A stretch of 60,730 nucleotides of DNA, taken from the NCBI GenBank assembly GCA_000817105.1, contig JUEP01000013.1, positions 1-60,730 of the forward strand. The letters are read 5' to 3'. The DNA is from a marine actinobacterium MedAcidi-G3 (GTDB lineage: Bacteria > Actinomycetota > Acidimicrobiia > Acidimicrobiales > Poriferisodalaceae). This document shows, piece by piece, positions 45,047 through 54,676 of this stretch (position 1 is its first letter; each line of letters begins with the position of its first letter). Made by a program: the position numbers and the translations under genes. Below the pieces are notes generated by a model. The model did not search any database and was not told the DNA's origin. It saw only the letters and a program-made list of their open reading frames with translations.

Positions 45047-46520
45047 CAGTTTGCGTGCCAGCGTGTTGTCCTGCGAGTCGTCCAAAAACAGCTCCTGCGG
45101 TTAATCCGGTGCCGCCAGGGTAGTTACCGTAAAACAGCCCACCTACTAGTTCGCCGGCTGCATACAGGCCAGGGATCGGCAGGAGTCCGCTGTCCAACAC
45201 TTGGCCCTCGTCGTTAATGCGGAGGCCACCAAAGGTAAAAGTCAGTCCACAAGTGACGTTGTAAGCCTGGAAAGGCCCTTCATCCAAAGTGTTCGCCCAA
45301 TTGGATTTGTTGATGTTTAGTCCAGAGGTCGAGCGGCCATCTTTGACGTTCGGATCGAACTGGGTATCTGTGTCAACTGCTGCGTTGTACTCACTAATTG
45401 TTTCCAGTGCTTGGGCTGTATTGACGCCGTCCATGCGGGCGCACAGTTCCTCCAAGGTATCTGCCTGAACTTTGGTGACTTGCTTGATGCGGTATTCATC
45501 ACGGAGTAGGTGATCAACCTTTGCATCGAAAAGTTGCCATGCTGAATAGCCTGGTTGGTTGAGTATTTCGCGTCCGTATTTCGCGTAGGTGTAGTTACGA
45601 AAATCGGCACCTTCGTCAAGAAACCGCTTCCCGTCGTTGTTGATGACGACCCCAAATGGGTAACTGTGTTTCTGGAAAGCGTCGCCGACGGCGAGGTCAC
45701 CAAACTCAGGAGCGTTGTATTCCCACGCCACAGCATGAGCGCCACTCCAATTGCCGTACGGCATAGCCCCAATATCGAGAGCCATCCGTATCCCGTCACC
45801 CGTGTTAAATCGGGTGCCTCGGACCTTCGCTAGGTCCCAACCGGGGCCTAGGTAACGGGTCCGCCATTCTGAGTTGGCTTGGAATCCACCAGCAGCAATA
45901 ATCACAGCTTTAGCGGTGATGTCAACCATGCGCATTTGCTGGCGGACACGGACCCCATGCACTTCTGACCCGTCGAAGATGAGGTCCTTTGCCGTAGTTT
46001 CATATCGGATCTCGATACCTTTTTGTTGGAGAGTGCCGTGTAGTGCATCTACGAGGCCCTCACCTCCGCCCCACGCTTCAACGGTCAATCCGCCCCAGAA
46101 TTTGAACTTGCCGTCTACTTTGAATGCTTGCCGACCCCAGATCGGAGCGAATCGCACACCGTTTCGCTGCATCCACATGACTGTCGGCTTGCTATTAGCT
46201 ACTAGATAGCTCGCGAGTTCAGGGTCTGTTCTGTAATCGGTAATACGCCCCATGTCTGCGTAAAATTCGTCCTCGGTGTAAGTCCCGAAGTCGGTGTTCT
46301 CGATCTCGCTTTCGGTGAGATCAGGCATGAGTTCCATCAAGTCTTCGACGCCGTCGTAGGCGAACCGGATAGCGCCAGCTGTGAAACGGCTATTTCCTCC
46401 AGATTCACCCTCAGGTGCTCGCTCGAGAACTAAGACCTTGGCTCCCTGCTCTGCGGCCGCTAATGCAGCGCAGCAAGCAGCGTTTCCTGCACCTACTACC
46501 ACGACATCGAAATCCGACAC
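45039..46520 (-). CDS. tcuA: FAD-dependent dehydrogenase, TcuA-like (fumarate reductase/succinate dehydrogenase flavoprotein family)
   Basis: The 493-residue flavoprotein closely resembles TcuA, which oxidises tricarballylate to cis-aconitate. FAD-binding VVVVGAGNAACCAALAAAEQGAKVLVLERA opens it, GGNSRFTAGAIRFAYDG follows, a second FAD motif FGGLRINDEGQVLD and the closing PGLYAAGELVGGLFYGNYPGGTGLTAGAVFG are family typical. The electron acceptor TcuB and transporter TcuC are not adjacent, so an alternative acid or enone (3-ketosteroid-like dehydrogenation) is possible. It is the last gene of a minus-strand run with an aldolase-type protein, a flavin monooxygenase-like protein and a FadJ-like enzyme. 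The symbol reflects resemblance only. Confidence 0.8.
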   Translation of the reverse strand: MSDFDVVVVGAGNAACCAALAAAEQGAKVLVLERAPEGESGGNSRFTAGAIRFAYDGVEDLMELMPDLTESEIENTDFGTYTEDEFYADMGRITDYRTDPELASYLVANSKPTVMWMQRNGVRFAPIWGRQAFKVDGKFKFWGGLTVEAWGGGEGLVDALHGTLQQKGIEIRYETTAKDLIFDGSEVHGVRVRQQMRMVDITAKAVIIAAGGFQANSEWRTRYLGPGWDLAKVRGTRFNTGDGIRMALDIGAMPYGNWSGAHAVAWEYNAPEFGDLAVGDAFQKHSYPFGVVINNDGKRFLDEGADFRNYTYAKYGREILNQPGYSAWQLFDAKVDHLLRDEYRIKQVTKVQADTLEELCARMDGVNTAQALETISEYNAAVDTDTQFDPNVKDGRSTSGLNINKSNWANTLDEGPFQAYNVTCGLTFTFGGLRINDEGQVLDSGLLPIPGLYAAGELVGGLFYGNYPGGTGLTAGAVFGRLAGQHAGTQTVS

Positions 46521-46541
46521 TTAGCGTCCTCTCTATACGGG

Positions 46542-47318
46542 TTAGTTGACAACTGTGGGGTCACCCACGCGCGATCGAACCAACCATTGAAAAATATGCC
46601 ACCCGTTGAGTTCATTACCTACTGATGGATAAGTCTGAGCAGCTGCGGCGGGGCTGATGACTCGGCCGTCAGGAACTTTAACTGCAACTTCTGCCGCTCG
46701 CTCAGCGTTCAGGTAAAACCCAACAGCTGACGCTACAGATGTGCCTACCGTCAATAGGCCGTGATTGGCGAGGACCACGAGACGACCGGTCCCTAACGCG
46801 TCCGCGATGCGTTGGCCGGTAGCGAGGTCGGTCACGTTCACCTCTTCACCGGTGAAAACACCCTGCATTCCGTGGAACGCGACGGCTTCTTGACTACTCA
46901 TAGGTAGCGGAGCTGCCATGGCTGAGAATGGCGTCCCATATGGCGTGTGGGTATGAATAGCTCCAACGACGTCCAGGCGGGTCGAGTGAATCGGAGCATG
47001 AATGCAAAAGCCCGCAGGATTGATCTCCCCGGACCCTTCTATGACGTCACCGCTGTGGTTTACGAGCACTAGGTCCTCAACGCGAGCCTCTCCGAAGGGA
47101 ACCCCGTACCTTAGAGACCAAAAGGCATCTGTCCACTCAGGGTCGCGTGCCGTTATGTGGCCGGAGCCGTCAGCGCCCCAACCCCATGAAGCCATTATTC
47201 GATAACCGAGGGCCGTCTCTTGTTTGCGCACGAGGCGCTCTGCTTCGGGGCATATGGCGGGTTCTGGAGCGGAACTTAAAGAAAACGAGGTATCGGAGGC
47301 AAGCTTCTCTGTCGACAC
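46542..47318 (-). CDS. Class II aldolase/adducin family protein
   Basis: The 258-residue product shows the class II aldolase zinc site, with His residues in AIHTHTPYGTP and the strand VVLANHGLLTVG plus an earlier SWGWGADGSGHITARD. Enzymes of this family split or epimerise phosphosugars, but many members act in ring or chain cleavage of other hydroxy-acids. GTG 47318 has GGGAG 7 bases upstream and is preferred; ATG 47372 is possible but would overlap the upstream gene's end by 23 bases. Neighbours are a TcuA-like dehydrogenase (22-base gap) and a flavin monooxygenase-like protein. Confidence 0.86.
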   Translation of the reverse strand: MSTEKLASDTSFSLSSAPEPAICPEAERLVRKQETALGYRIMASWGWGADGSGHITARDPEWTDAFWSLRYGVPFGEARVEDLVLVNHSGDVIEGSGEINPAGFCIHAPIHSTRLDVVGAIHTHTPYGTPFSAMAAPLPMSSQEAVAFHGMQGVFTGEEVNVTDLATGQRIADALGTGRLVVLANHGLLTVGTSVASAVGFYLNAERAAEVAVKVPDGRVISPAAAAQTYPSVGNELNGWHIFQWLVRSRVGDPTVVN

Positions 47319-47349
47319 TGTGATCTCCCATCTAAAGCTAGGTGTCGCC

Positions 47350-48519
47350 CTACAACCCGGGGGCTTGGTCATCGATACCGCTCATGACTCGGCCAGCTAA
47401 TTCCATCACAGGTTCTGCCACCATCATGTGTTGAGAGGCCACGTGCACATCACGGAAGTGTCGCTGCAACGCCGATTCCTCGTAAACAGATGAGCCGCCG
47501 ACGGTCGTGTACATGCGATCGATGATGTTGATAGCGGTTGTTACTGCGTGGACTGTCGAAGTGCGAAGAAGGCGTCGGGTTTCTAGCGAACCCACTGTCT
47601 TCTGAGCTTCCTCCCAGGCCGTTTCAATATCTTTATAGAAAAGCGAACGCGCTGCCCGTAGGGAGGACTCAGCCAGGGCGACATCTCTATGAAATGCGGG
47701 CCGAGAAGACAAGTGGCGGCTTGATCCTGTGGGTGTCTTTGATTTGGCGATCCCTAAGGCTTCCTCGATAGCGTCGTGGGCCATCCCAAGGGCGATAGAC
47801 CCAATTGGCAACGCCAGGTAACCGAAGCGGGGGAATCGATAGATGGGGGAGTCAGCCAAGGCGGAGGCCCGCAAGGCCTCTACCGTTGCCACCCGGTAGT
47901 CCGGGATTTCCAGATTGTGGGCCGTGTAGGAATTCGAGCCAGATCCGCGCAGACCACTGGTATGCCAGTCATCGTGCATTTCGATTTCTTCAGGCTTGAA
48001 GAAAGCTCGTGCCTCGGTTGGCCGTTGGTGCTTGTCAAGAATCGGAGAGCCATCGCTATCGCAGAGCGTTACTCCTCCCGAAATCCAGGCCGCATTTCGA
48101 CAGCCCGAACCCCATTCCCAACGACCGTTTACAGTCCAGGTATCGGAAGCATTTGCCGGCCGAGTAGCTGTGCCCGAATAGGCGAATACGCCACTTGTTA
48201 TGACGTTAGGGTTTTCGAGCAGTTCGTCGATCAGTTGAGGAGAAGCTGCAGGGAACATGTACTGCGATGTGGCACCAATGAAGACACACCAAGCAACCGA
48301 CCCGTTGCCTGTTGCCAGAATCTCGCAGACTTCCGCCAAGACGCGCGGATCGCCGCCCACTCCACCTAGTTCGGTGGGTGTGCATAGTCGATAGAAACCT
48401 TCTTCAGCGAGACGATCGGCGATGTCCTGTGGAACATGACGAGCCGCGTCAATCTCCCGGCCACGGGCGCGCAACTCTTCGACGTAGCCAGCGGCTATTT
48501 TCGAGTAGTCCCGAGCCAT
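47350..48519 (-). CDS. Acyl-CoA dehydrogenase-fold flavin monooxygenase-like protein (group D type)
   Basis: The 389-residue product has the acyl-CoA dehydrogenase fold, with the C-terminal type-2 domain (Acyl-CoA_dh_2) seen in two-component monooxygenases such as HpaB/HsaA-like enzymes. N-terminal IADRLAEEGFYRLCTPTELGGVGGDP and mid-region SGVFAYSGTATRPANASDTW are characteristic; the catalytic Glu of dehydrogenases is not obvious. It would use reduced flavin and O2 to oxygenate a substrate or act as a dehydrogenase; the flavin reductase partner is not seen here. ATG 48519 starts 9 bases after the FadJ-like gene ends, so the two are coupled. Confidence 0.85.
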   Translation of the reverse strand: MARDYSKIAAGYVEELRARGREIDAARHVPQDIADRLAEEGFYRLCTPTELGGVGGDPRVLAEVCEILATGNGSVAWCVFIGATSQYMFPAASPQLIDELLENPNVITSGVFAYSGTATRPANASDTWTVNGRWEWGSGCRNAAWISGGVTLCDSDGSPILDKHQRPTEARAFFKPEEIEMHDDWHTSGLRGSGSNSYTAHNLEIPDYRVATVEALRASALADSPIYRFPRFGYLALPIGSIALGMAHDAIEEALGIAKSKTPTGSSRHLSSRPAFHRDVALAESSLRAARSLFYKDIETAWEEAQKTVGSLETRRLLRTSTVHAVTTAINIIDRMYTTVGGSSVYEESALQRHFRDVHVASQHMMVAEPVMELAGRVMSGIDDQAPGL

Positions 48520-48528
48520 TGATGTTTC

Positions 48529-50604
48529 CTAGTTTGTGTAGGCGCTCAAGGAGCCACCTTGGGCGACGATTTCTTCTATTAACGGCGATATTGACCAGTG
48601 TTCGCCTCCGAGCGTAGAGCCGTAATGGTTAATACGGTCGGCTACTTCTGCTAACCCGACGGTGTCAGCCCAGAACATTGGGCCACCGGTGTACATCGGC
48701 CATCCGTAACCGTTAATCCACACAACATCAACATCGCTGCCACGAATGGCTATGCCTTCAGCCAGGATTTTGGCTCCCTCGTTGATCATCGGATACAGGC
48801 AGCGCTCAAGGATCTCTTGATCAGATATTTCGCGTTGCTCAACACCTTGTCGTTCGCCGAAAGCTTTGATTATCTGCTCAACCTCCGGGTCGGGTGTCGC
48901 TGCCCTCGTCTCGGGATCATAAATGTAGTAGCCCTGACCATTCTTTTGGCCACGCCTACCACTTTCGCAGAGCAGCTCGCGAACAGTGGACCCCGACGAT
49001 GTGTTCTCATCCCAACCAATGTCGAGTCCTGCAAGGTCACTCATTGCGAATGGACCCATTGGTAATCCGAAGTCAAAAAGGACTTGATCGATGCGGGAGG
49101 GGGCAGCGCCCTCGAGAATCATCTTTTCTGCCTCAATGCCACGCATAAATAGCATTCTGTTGCCAACAAATCCGTGGCAAACACCGCACAAGACAGGGGT
49201 TTTCCCAATCGTGCGGCCGATCCCCATGGCAGTCACGATGGCCTCGTCTGAAGTTGCGTCGCCCCGAACTACTTCAAGCATCTTCATAACATTCGCTGGC
49301 GAAAAGAAGTGCATGCCAATTACTGACTCGGGCCGGCTAGTAGCTGAGGCGATCTCGTTGATGTCCAAAGCTGACGTATTAGACGCTAAGACGGCACCGG
49401 GCTTGCAGATTTCGTCTAGTTGTTCAAAAATCGACTTCTTCAAATCCATATTCTCGAAGACAGCTTCAATTATCAGATCACAATCACCGAAGCCGCCCAT
49501 GTCCGTTGAGCCATTGATGAGTCCCATACGTGTTTCGACGTCATCGCTTGAGATTCCCCCGCGCGACGCAGTGCGTTCATAGTTTGACCGCACAACCCCT
49601 AACCCGCGTTTTAATGCCTCTTCGTTCTGTTCCACGATGGTCACTGGTATTCCAACGTTGGCGAAGTTCATCGCTATCCCGCCGCCCATGGTGCCGGCAC
49701 CGAGTATTCCGACGCGGTTTACCTCTATCGGCTTGGTCTCTTTTGGGAGACCAGGGATCTTCAGAGCCGCTCGTTCAGCAAAGAAATAGTATTGCTGGGC
49801 CTTTGATTGCGTCCCCTTCATCAAATCTTTGAACAGTTCTTGTTCTCTTTTGAGGCCCTCATCGAACTCCAGATTGACGGCAGCCTCAACGCACCGGATG
49901 TTGTACTCGGGAGCGAGAAAACCACGGGTCTTCCTCGCTATAGACGCTCTGAAATCATCAAACAGTGAGGAGTTGGTGCCTGTTAGTTTGTCGTCTCGGT
50001 CGCGAATCCGCAGAAGTGGAAGTCCCTCAGCGACGGCGCGCCGGGCGAAGGCGACGGCACCAGATTCAAGGTCTTCGACGATTTCGTCAATCAGCCCACA
50101 TTCGAGCGCATCCCCTGCACTGATCGGATCACCACTGGTCATCATCTGTAAAGCCTGTGCAGCGCCGGTGACACGCGGAAGGCGTTGGGTGCCTCCAGCG
50201 CCTGGTAAGAGCCCCAACTTCACTTCCGGTAGGCCATATTTGCTTTCGCTGACCCCGACTCGATAGTGCGCGCATAATGCGACCTCCAGGCCTCCGCCTA
50301 AAGCCGTTCCGTGGACCGCTGCGATAACGGGTTTGCTGCAATTCTCCATGGCGTCTTGAGCCTCTTGGAGGCTTGGCGGTTTGGGCGGCCCTGAGAACTC
50401 GGTTATGTCAGCGCCTGCGATAAAGGTGCGGCCTTCACAAATGACGACGATGGCCGTGGCATCACTATTTTCTGCTTGCGTCATGCCATCAAGTAGGCCT
50501 TGCCGGACATGGTGGCTCAGAGCGTTAACGGGAGGATTGTCTATCCGGATGAGCGCTACGTCGTTGTCGAATTCAAGTGTGACGGACTGAGATAATTGAG
50601 TCAT
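48529..50604 (-). CDS. fadJ: Bifunctional enoyl-CoA hydratase / 3-hydroxyacyl-CoA dehydrogenase (FadJ-like)
   Basis: The 691-residue product has an N-terminal crotonase domain (about 1-190; GADITEF, LGGGLEVALCAHYR and LPEVKLGLLPGAGGTQRL with both catalytic Glu) and a C-terminal 3-hydroxyacyl-CoA dehydrogenase (GILGAGTMGGGIA NAD site near 298, HFFSPANVMKMLEVV with the catalytic His, then the C-terminal helical domain). It hydrates an enoyl-CoA and oxidises the 3-hydroxyacyl-CoA with NAD in beta-oxidation. The thiolase partner is not in the window. It is divergent from the aminotransferase across a 115-base gap and leads the minus-strand run with the flavin monooxygenase-like protein. Confidence 0.92.
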   Translation of the reverse strand: MTQLSQSVTLEFDNDVALIRIDNPPVNALSHHVRQGLLDGMTQAENSDATAIVVICEGRTFIAGADITEFSGPPKPPSLQEAQDAMENCSKPVIAAVHGTALGGGLEVALCAHYRVGVSESKYGLPEVKLGLLPGAGGTQRLPRVTGAAQALQMMTSGDPISAGDALECGLIDEIVEDLESGAVAFARRAVAEGLPLLRIRDRDDKLTGTNSSLFDDFRASIARKTRGFLAPEYNIRCVEAAVNLEFDEGLKREQELFKDLMKGTQSKAQQYYFFAERAALKIPGLPKETKPIEVNRVGILGAGTMGGGIAMNFANVGIPVTIVEQNEEALKRGLGVVRSNYERTASRGGISSDDVETRMGLINGSTDMGGFGDCDLIIEAVFENMDLKKSIFEQLDEICKPGAVLASNTSALDINEIASATSRPESVIGMHFFSPANVMKMLEVVRGDATSDEAIVTAMGIGRTIGKTPVLCGVCHGFVGNRMLFMRGIEAEKMILEGAAPSRIDQVLFDFGLPMGPFAMSDLAGLDIGWDENTSSGSTVRELLCESGRRGQKNGQGYYIYDPETRAATPDPEVEQIIKAFGERQGVEQREISDQEILERCLYPMINEGAKILAEGIAIRGSDVDVVWINGYGWPMYTGGPMFWADTVGLAEVADRINHYGSTLGGEHWSISPLIEEIVAQGGSLSAYTN

Positions 50605-50719
50605 ACGAACAAGGTAGGGGACGCGGGGGTCATAAGTCCTGTTGAGTCCGCGATCTCACCTAAATCTGATCTGTTCGTCTCTACACTGAGCTAGAGTCAC
50701 AGATCCGAAGGGAGCTCCA

Positions 50720-51745
50720 GTGAGCGAGAAGCCTGATCCCATGACAGTGCCATTTGGCACAGTTTTCTGCGACTGGATGGCGACGGCGCCCTCCGAAGAC
50801 GGTAATTACCGATACGCGGGAGAAGTTGAACCTTATGGGGACTTCTCCATGAGTCCAGCAGCACACGCACTTCATTATGGGAGCTCAATCTTCGAAGGAT
50901 TGAAGGCCCATACGCAGGTCGATGGTTCTTTGGCTATTTTCCGTCTGGGTGACCATGTGGCGCGGATGCGTCAGAGTGCGGCGCAGCTGCGTCTTCCGGT
51001 CCCAGAGGAAGCTCTCCTCCGGCAAATGATCATCGACAGTGTTGAAGCCAACGTCAGTGAAGTCCCGCCTCCGCCGGGTTCGCTTTACATTCGCCCAACT
51101 CTCATAGGTACCGAGCCAAATATTGGAGCCGCTGCGACACCCAGCTCTGAGGCCTTGTTGTACATCGTGAATTGTCCCGTGGGTGATTACTTCAAAGGCG
51201 GAGTGAGGCCACTGACATTGCTGATCGAAGAGCAGATACCGAGGACAACACCCCAGTTCGGGATGGTTAAATCTGGTGCAAACTACGCGATGGCATTGGC
51301 TCCAACTCTCGACGCGATGGCACGAAACCAAGCTGTGGATCAAATTCTCTTTGCGACCGGCGGTGATATCACCGAGACGGGCGCCGCTAATTTCTTTTTA
51401 GCTGACGACGATCGGTTAGTGACTCGACAACTCGACCAGTCCTTCCTGCATGGCGTTACCCGAGCTTCGGTTCTTACCTTGGCTGCTGATCTTGGGTATG
51501 AGGTGGAGGAACGCCCAATAGAACTCGATGAGCTAGAAGATTGGGCAAGTAGAGGTGAGGCCTTCCTGTCGGGAACAGCTGCCGTGCTTTCCCCGGTGGG
51601 CACGATGCTTAGAGGTAACGCCGAAATCACGTTCGGTGATGGTCAGCCAGGCGTGAACACGCTCCGATTAAGAGAAAGTCTCGTATCTATACAAAATGGT
51701 AGTGATGCCGACCCACATGGTTGGCGGACGACTGTCCGAAGCTGA
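50720..51745 (+). CDS. ilvE: Branched-chain amino-acid aminotransferase (IlvE-like, PLP fold IV)
   Basis: The 341-residue product is a fold-type IV PLP aminotransferase. The Schiff-base Lys184 lies in FGMVKSGANYAMA, Arg in RMRQSAAQLRLP binds substrate, and TETGAANFF and GTAAVLSPVG bind the PLP phosphate. It exchanges amino groups between branched-chain amino acids and 2-oxoglutarate, the first step of leucine breakdown or the last of its synthesis. GTG 50720 with AGGGAG 5 bases upstream sets the start. It is well separated from the leucine-degradation operon, which runs 22 kb upstream, and it neighbours an LLM oxidoreductase. Confidence 0.9.
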   Translation: MSEKPDPMTVPFGTVFCDWMATAPSEDGNYRYAGEVEPYGDFSMSPAAHALHYGSSIFEGLKAHTQVDGSLAIFRLGDHVARMRQSAAQLRLPVPEEALLRQMIIDSVEANVSEVPPPPGSLYIRPTLIGTEPNIGAAATPSSEALLYIVNCPVGDYFKGGVRPLTLLIEEQIPRTTPQFGMVKSGANYAMALAPTLDAMARNQAVDQILFATGGDITETGAANFFLADDDRLVTRQLDQSFLHGVTRASVLTLAADLGYEVEERPIELDELEDWASRGEAFLSGTAAVLSPVGTMLRGNAEITFGDGQPGVNTLRLRESLVSIQNGSDADPHGWRTTVRS

Positions 51746-51775
51746 GCTTCTTATTAGTGATCGAAGGGCTTTGAA

Positions 51776-52663
51776 GTGGCAAAGAGTTCAACTGGTTTGA
51801 GGTTTGGTTGGTTGTCGCCTGTTATAGGCAACCAATGGAGTGATTACCATCCAATTGTTCAATATCAATGTGAAAAGATCCTGCCAAAGGTGACCAACGA
51901 TTTCGACAGTCTGTGGATCGCCGACCACTTCTATGGTTTTGACAAAAAATCAGATCCCTTCCTTGAAGCGTGGACGACGTTGACTTGGTGTGCCGCGAAA
52001 TTTCCAAATGTTGATTTATGTCACCATGTTCTCGGTGTTGGGTACCGCCCCCCGGCGCTATTGGCGAAAATGGCTAGCACCCTTCAGTTTCTGAGCGACG
52101 GTCGATTTATCCTTGGTATTGGTGCTGGGTGGCGCGAAGCTGAGTATCTAGCTTATGGATATGACTTCCCTGCACCTAAAATCCGTTTCCGCGAGTTAGA
52201 AGAAGCGATCAAAATTTGCCGTTTGATGTGGACTGAGGAAGACCCACATTTCGATGGGGATTTCTTTCAGATAGCAGGAGCCGCAGCTCCACCCGTTGTT
52301 GACCAAGTTCCGCCTATCTGTATTGGCACATCGGGTGAGCAAATTGGTATTCCTCTGGCAGCCCGCCAGGCCGATATTTGGAACACGGTATGGAGAGGCG
52401 ATCGAGACTCGTTAACTAAGAAGCGAAACATTATGTTGCGTGAGCTCGAACGAGCAGGTCGATCTCGCGACGACGTTCAGTTTTCGTTGACGATCGAACG
52501 AGCACTCCCACAGACCTCTGGTGAAGTTGATGAATTTGGAACGCTGTTAGGCGAGCTTGTCGACGACGGAATCGAACACTTCGTTCTGGATTTCGGCAAC
52601 CCGGAAACAGCCGACGAGGCTGACCTGTTCATTGAGCAGGTCATGAAACCCCTTCGTAACTAA
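51776..52663 (+). CDS. LLM-class F420-dependent oxidoreductase
   Basis: The 295-residue product has the luciferase-like monooxygenase TIM barrel of the F420-using branch. Landmarks are FDSLWIADHFYGF, LCHHVLGVGYRPPALLAKMASTLQFLSDGRFILGIGAGW (cofactor strand), then FRELEEAIKICRLMW and PPICIGTSGEQIGIPLAARQADIWN. It would use F420 to reduce or oxidise an alcohol, enone or sugar phosphate. GTG 51776 has GAAGGG upstream. It follows the aminotransferase by 31 bases on the same strand and a VOC protein follows 78 bases later. Confidence 0.9.
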   Translation: MAKSSTGLRFGWLSPVIGNQWSDYHPIVQYQCEKILPKVTNDFDSLWIADHFYGFDKKSDPFLEAWTTLTWCAAKFPNVDLCHHVLGVGYRPPALLAKMASTLQFLSDGRFILGIGAGWREAEYLAYGYDFPAPKIRFRELEEAIKICRLMWTEEDPHFDGDFFQIAGAAAPPVVDQVPPICIGTSGEQIGIPLAARQADIWNTVWRGDRDSLTKKRNIMLRELERAGRSRDDVQFSLTIERALPQTSGEVDEFGTLLGELVDDGIEHFVLDFGNPETADEADLFIEQVMKPLRN

Positions 52664-52740
52664 CTCGACGCACTTAAGGTGTTCGTCGCCCTAAGCTCTG
52701 ACTAATTGGCGTCAGGTGCGGCAATGACCTAGGAGTCAGA

Positions 52741-53544
52741 ATGACACTACGGCTGCGGCAGGTAGCGATGGTCGGCGACAGCTACGAAGAGACAGAACAA
52801 AGTTTACGCGACCTCTTCGGTCTGGACGTCGCGTATCGCGATCCAGGACATCGGCCCGCCAGAGAAGCGGGTGTCAGTATTTTCGGATTGAAGAATTTCG
52901 TCATGCCTATTGGTAATCAGTTCCTGGAGCTGGTAACCCCGTTGTCGCCTGGGCCCGATTCTGCTGGAGGTCGATATATAGACCGCCGTGGTGGACCTGG
53001 CGGATACATGCTTCTGTTCCAGGTGGGCCAGTCCGATTACGAAGCTCGACTCAGCCACATACAAGAACTTGGGGTGCGTTTGGTTGCTGGAGGAGACATA
53101 AGCGAGGCCGGAAGCGATGCTGTTCATATTCACCCGAAGGATCTTTCTGGCTGTCTGGTGGAGCTTCGCTGGTGTGAAAATGAAGATAGGGATGACGGTG
53201 ACTGGTGGCCAGTTGAGCGGGACTGGCAGAAACACAGCAACACCGACTTGGTTGAGCGAATAAATGGAGCGGAAGTTCAAACCTCGGACCCCGTTGCCCT
53301 GGCGCAACGATGGAGCCAAGTTCTCCAAGAGGATTATTATGTGGATCACGGGGTGCCAAAAATTTCGACTTTGGATGGACCGGTCCGCTTTATAGAGCCC
53401 TTTGACGGTCGACCCGAAGGACTCGGCGGCATTGACCTAAAGGTTCGCGATCGAGTGGCTCTTCTAACGCACGCGGAAGCCCTTGGTCTCCCACACGCTG
53501 AAGACATGATTGAGATTTCGGGGCTGCGCTTCTATCTGGTTTAG
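52741..53544 (+). CDS. VOC/glyoxalase-like domain protein
   Basis: The 267-residue product has an N-terminal vicinal-oxygen-chelate-like domain (MTLRLRQVAMVGDSYEETEQSLRDLFGLDVAY) and a second similar half (from about residue 170, VERINGAEVQTSDPVALAQRWSQVL). This matches actinobacterial glyoxalase_3-type proteins. Metal ligands are not all clear, so activity is uncertain. It is convergent with the CoA-transferase pair (4-base gap) and is the last gene of the plus-strand run. Confidence 0.8.
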   Translation: MTLRLRQVAMVGDSYEETEQSLRDLFGLDVAYRDPGHRPAREAGVSIFGLKNFVMPIGNQFLELVTPLSPGPDSAGGRYIDRRGGPGGYMLLFQVGQSDYEARLSHIQELGVRLVAGGDISEAGSDAVHIHPKDLSGCLVELRWCENEDRDDGDWWPVERDWQKHSNTDLVERINGAEVQTSDPVALAQRWSQVLQEDYYVDHGVPKISTLDGPVRFIEPFDGRPEGLGGIDLKVRDRVALLTHAEALGLPHAEDMIEISGLRFYLV

Positions 53545-53548
53545 GGCT

Positions 53549-54676
53549 TTAACTTAAGTACTGATCGGTGTGCTGTCCCAGTCTTGGGGCTGGCGCCATC
53601 GACCACCACGCGGAGCTGCTTCGGAAAGGTGCGCCAGGGATCTTGACCTCTGTGCCATCCTGCAGAGAAGTGGTCTGCCAAAAGTCTGCTGCTTGTAAAT
53701 GTGGGTCTTCGACGAGGGCCTCGATGGTGTTGACCGGAGTGATGGGGATTCCTCGGCGCTGCCCTTCCTCAAATAGTTCCAAACGTGTGTGCCGTTGCGT
53801 TAGCTCCTCGACCCAGTCGTCGATCAAGTCGCGGGCCTCGACTCGAACAGCGTTGTCTACGAAGACCTCCTCAACAATACTCTCGTTATCGGTCGCCTCT
53901 GCCACCCATTGAGACATGGCAACCCAGTGTCGTGGCATCAGGACGATTATTGACACAAAACCGTCTTGGCAAGGGTAGAGGCCGAACGGCCGCCCAAGAT
54001 CTCTTCTGTTGCCGGAGCGTTCGCGGTGTACTCGATCGTCCATAAACATTGGGACCCCAGTCTCGGGAGCGATAGATAGGGCTGCTTCCTGCATTGAAAT
54101 TTCGACCTCTTGGGCCAGGCCAGTTAAACGCCGAGATCTAAGCGCCAAGAGGGTGCCTACAAGGGCAGAGGCTGCTGATGCATGGTATGCGAGCTGAACA
54201 GGGGCTGCAGGAGCCACGGGAGCCCGATCGGTGAAACCTGTCGTATATAGGATTCCGGAGGCAGCCCAAGCAATAAGATTCGAGCTTCGCCAGTCTCGTT
54301 TCGGACCGGTCAAGCCGAAAGGCAAAATACGGGTCCTTATGGTCTTCGGATTGATGTCCTGAGTCGGCAACTTCGAAGCGTTTGGGAGTCGGTCCTCGAA
54401 GAGCACGTCGGCCTCAGACAAGACTTCCGTCAAAGACTCGATGTCTCCGGGGTCGATGACGACACTCTGTGAACCCATGGCCAAGTAACTCCACCACAGA
54501 CTGTTCTCGGGAGGTTCAATGCCTTCCGCAAATGGTCCGAGTCGCCGCAGGGGAGAGCCTTCGGGTGGTTCAAGTCGAATAACGTCTGCACCCATCCCTG
54601 CGAGTAGTCGCGTGGCATACGCGCCCGCAAGTCCTGTGGTGTCGACTACACGAAGTCCACTGTAAGGGCCAGACAT
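53549..54676 (-). CDS. Class III CoA-transferase (CaiB/BaiF) lacking the catalytic Asp
   Basis: The 375-residue product has the CaiB/BaiF fold: N-terminal GLRVVDTTGLAGAYATRLLAGMGADVIRLE, then LTGPKRDWRSSNLIAWAASG and the C-terminal GIPITPVNTIEAL. At the site that holds Asp169 in formyl-CoA transferase and CaiB, it reads LAYHAS (about 162-167), with Ala163 in place of Asp. The downstream segment LTGLAQEVEISMQEA is kept, so the fold is intact. Loss of the Asp in one of two adjacent subunits suggests a heteromeric enzyme with the neighbour. ATG 54676 overlaps that neighbour's stop by one base (TAATG). Confidence 0.87.
   Translation of the reverse strand: MSGPYSGLRVVDTTGLAGAYATRLLAGMGADVIRLEPPEGSPLRRLGPFAEGIEPPENSLWWSYLAMGSQSVVIDPGDIESLTEVLSEADVLFEDRLPNASKLPTQDINPKTIRTRILPFGLTGPKRDWRSSNLIAWAASGILYTTGFTDRAPVAPAAPVQLAYHASAASALVGTLLALRSRRLTGLAQEVEISMQEAALSIAPETGVPMFMDDRVHRERSGNRRDLGRPFGLYPCQDGFVSIIVLMPRHWVAMSQWVAEATDNESIVEEVFVDNAVRVEARDLIDDWVEELTQRHTRLELFEEGQRRGIPITPVNTIEALVEDPHLQAADFWQTTSLQDGTEVKIPGAPFRSSSAWWSMAPAPRLGQHTDQYLS

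Noticed and set aside
50605-50719. GATCTG/CAGATC repeat between FadJ-like and aminotransferase genes
   Set aside because: Six-base arms separated by more than 25 bases are not convincing as an operator.
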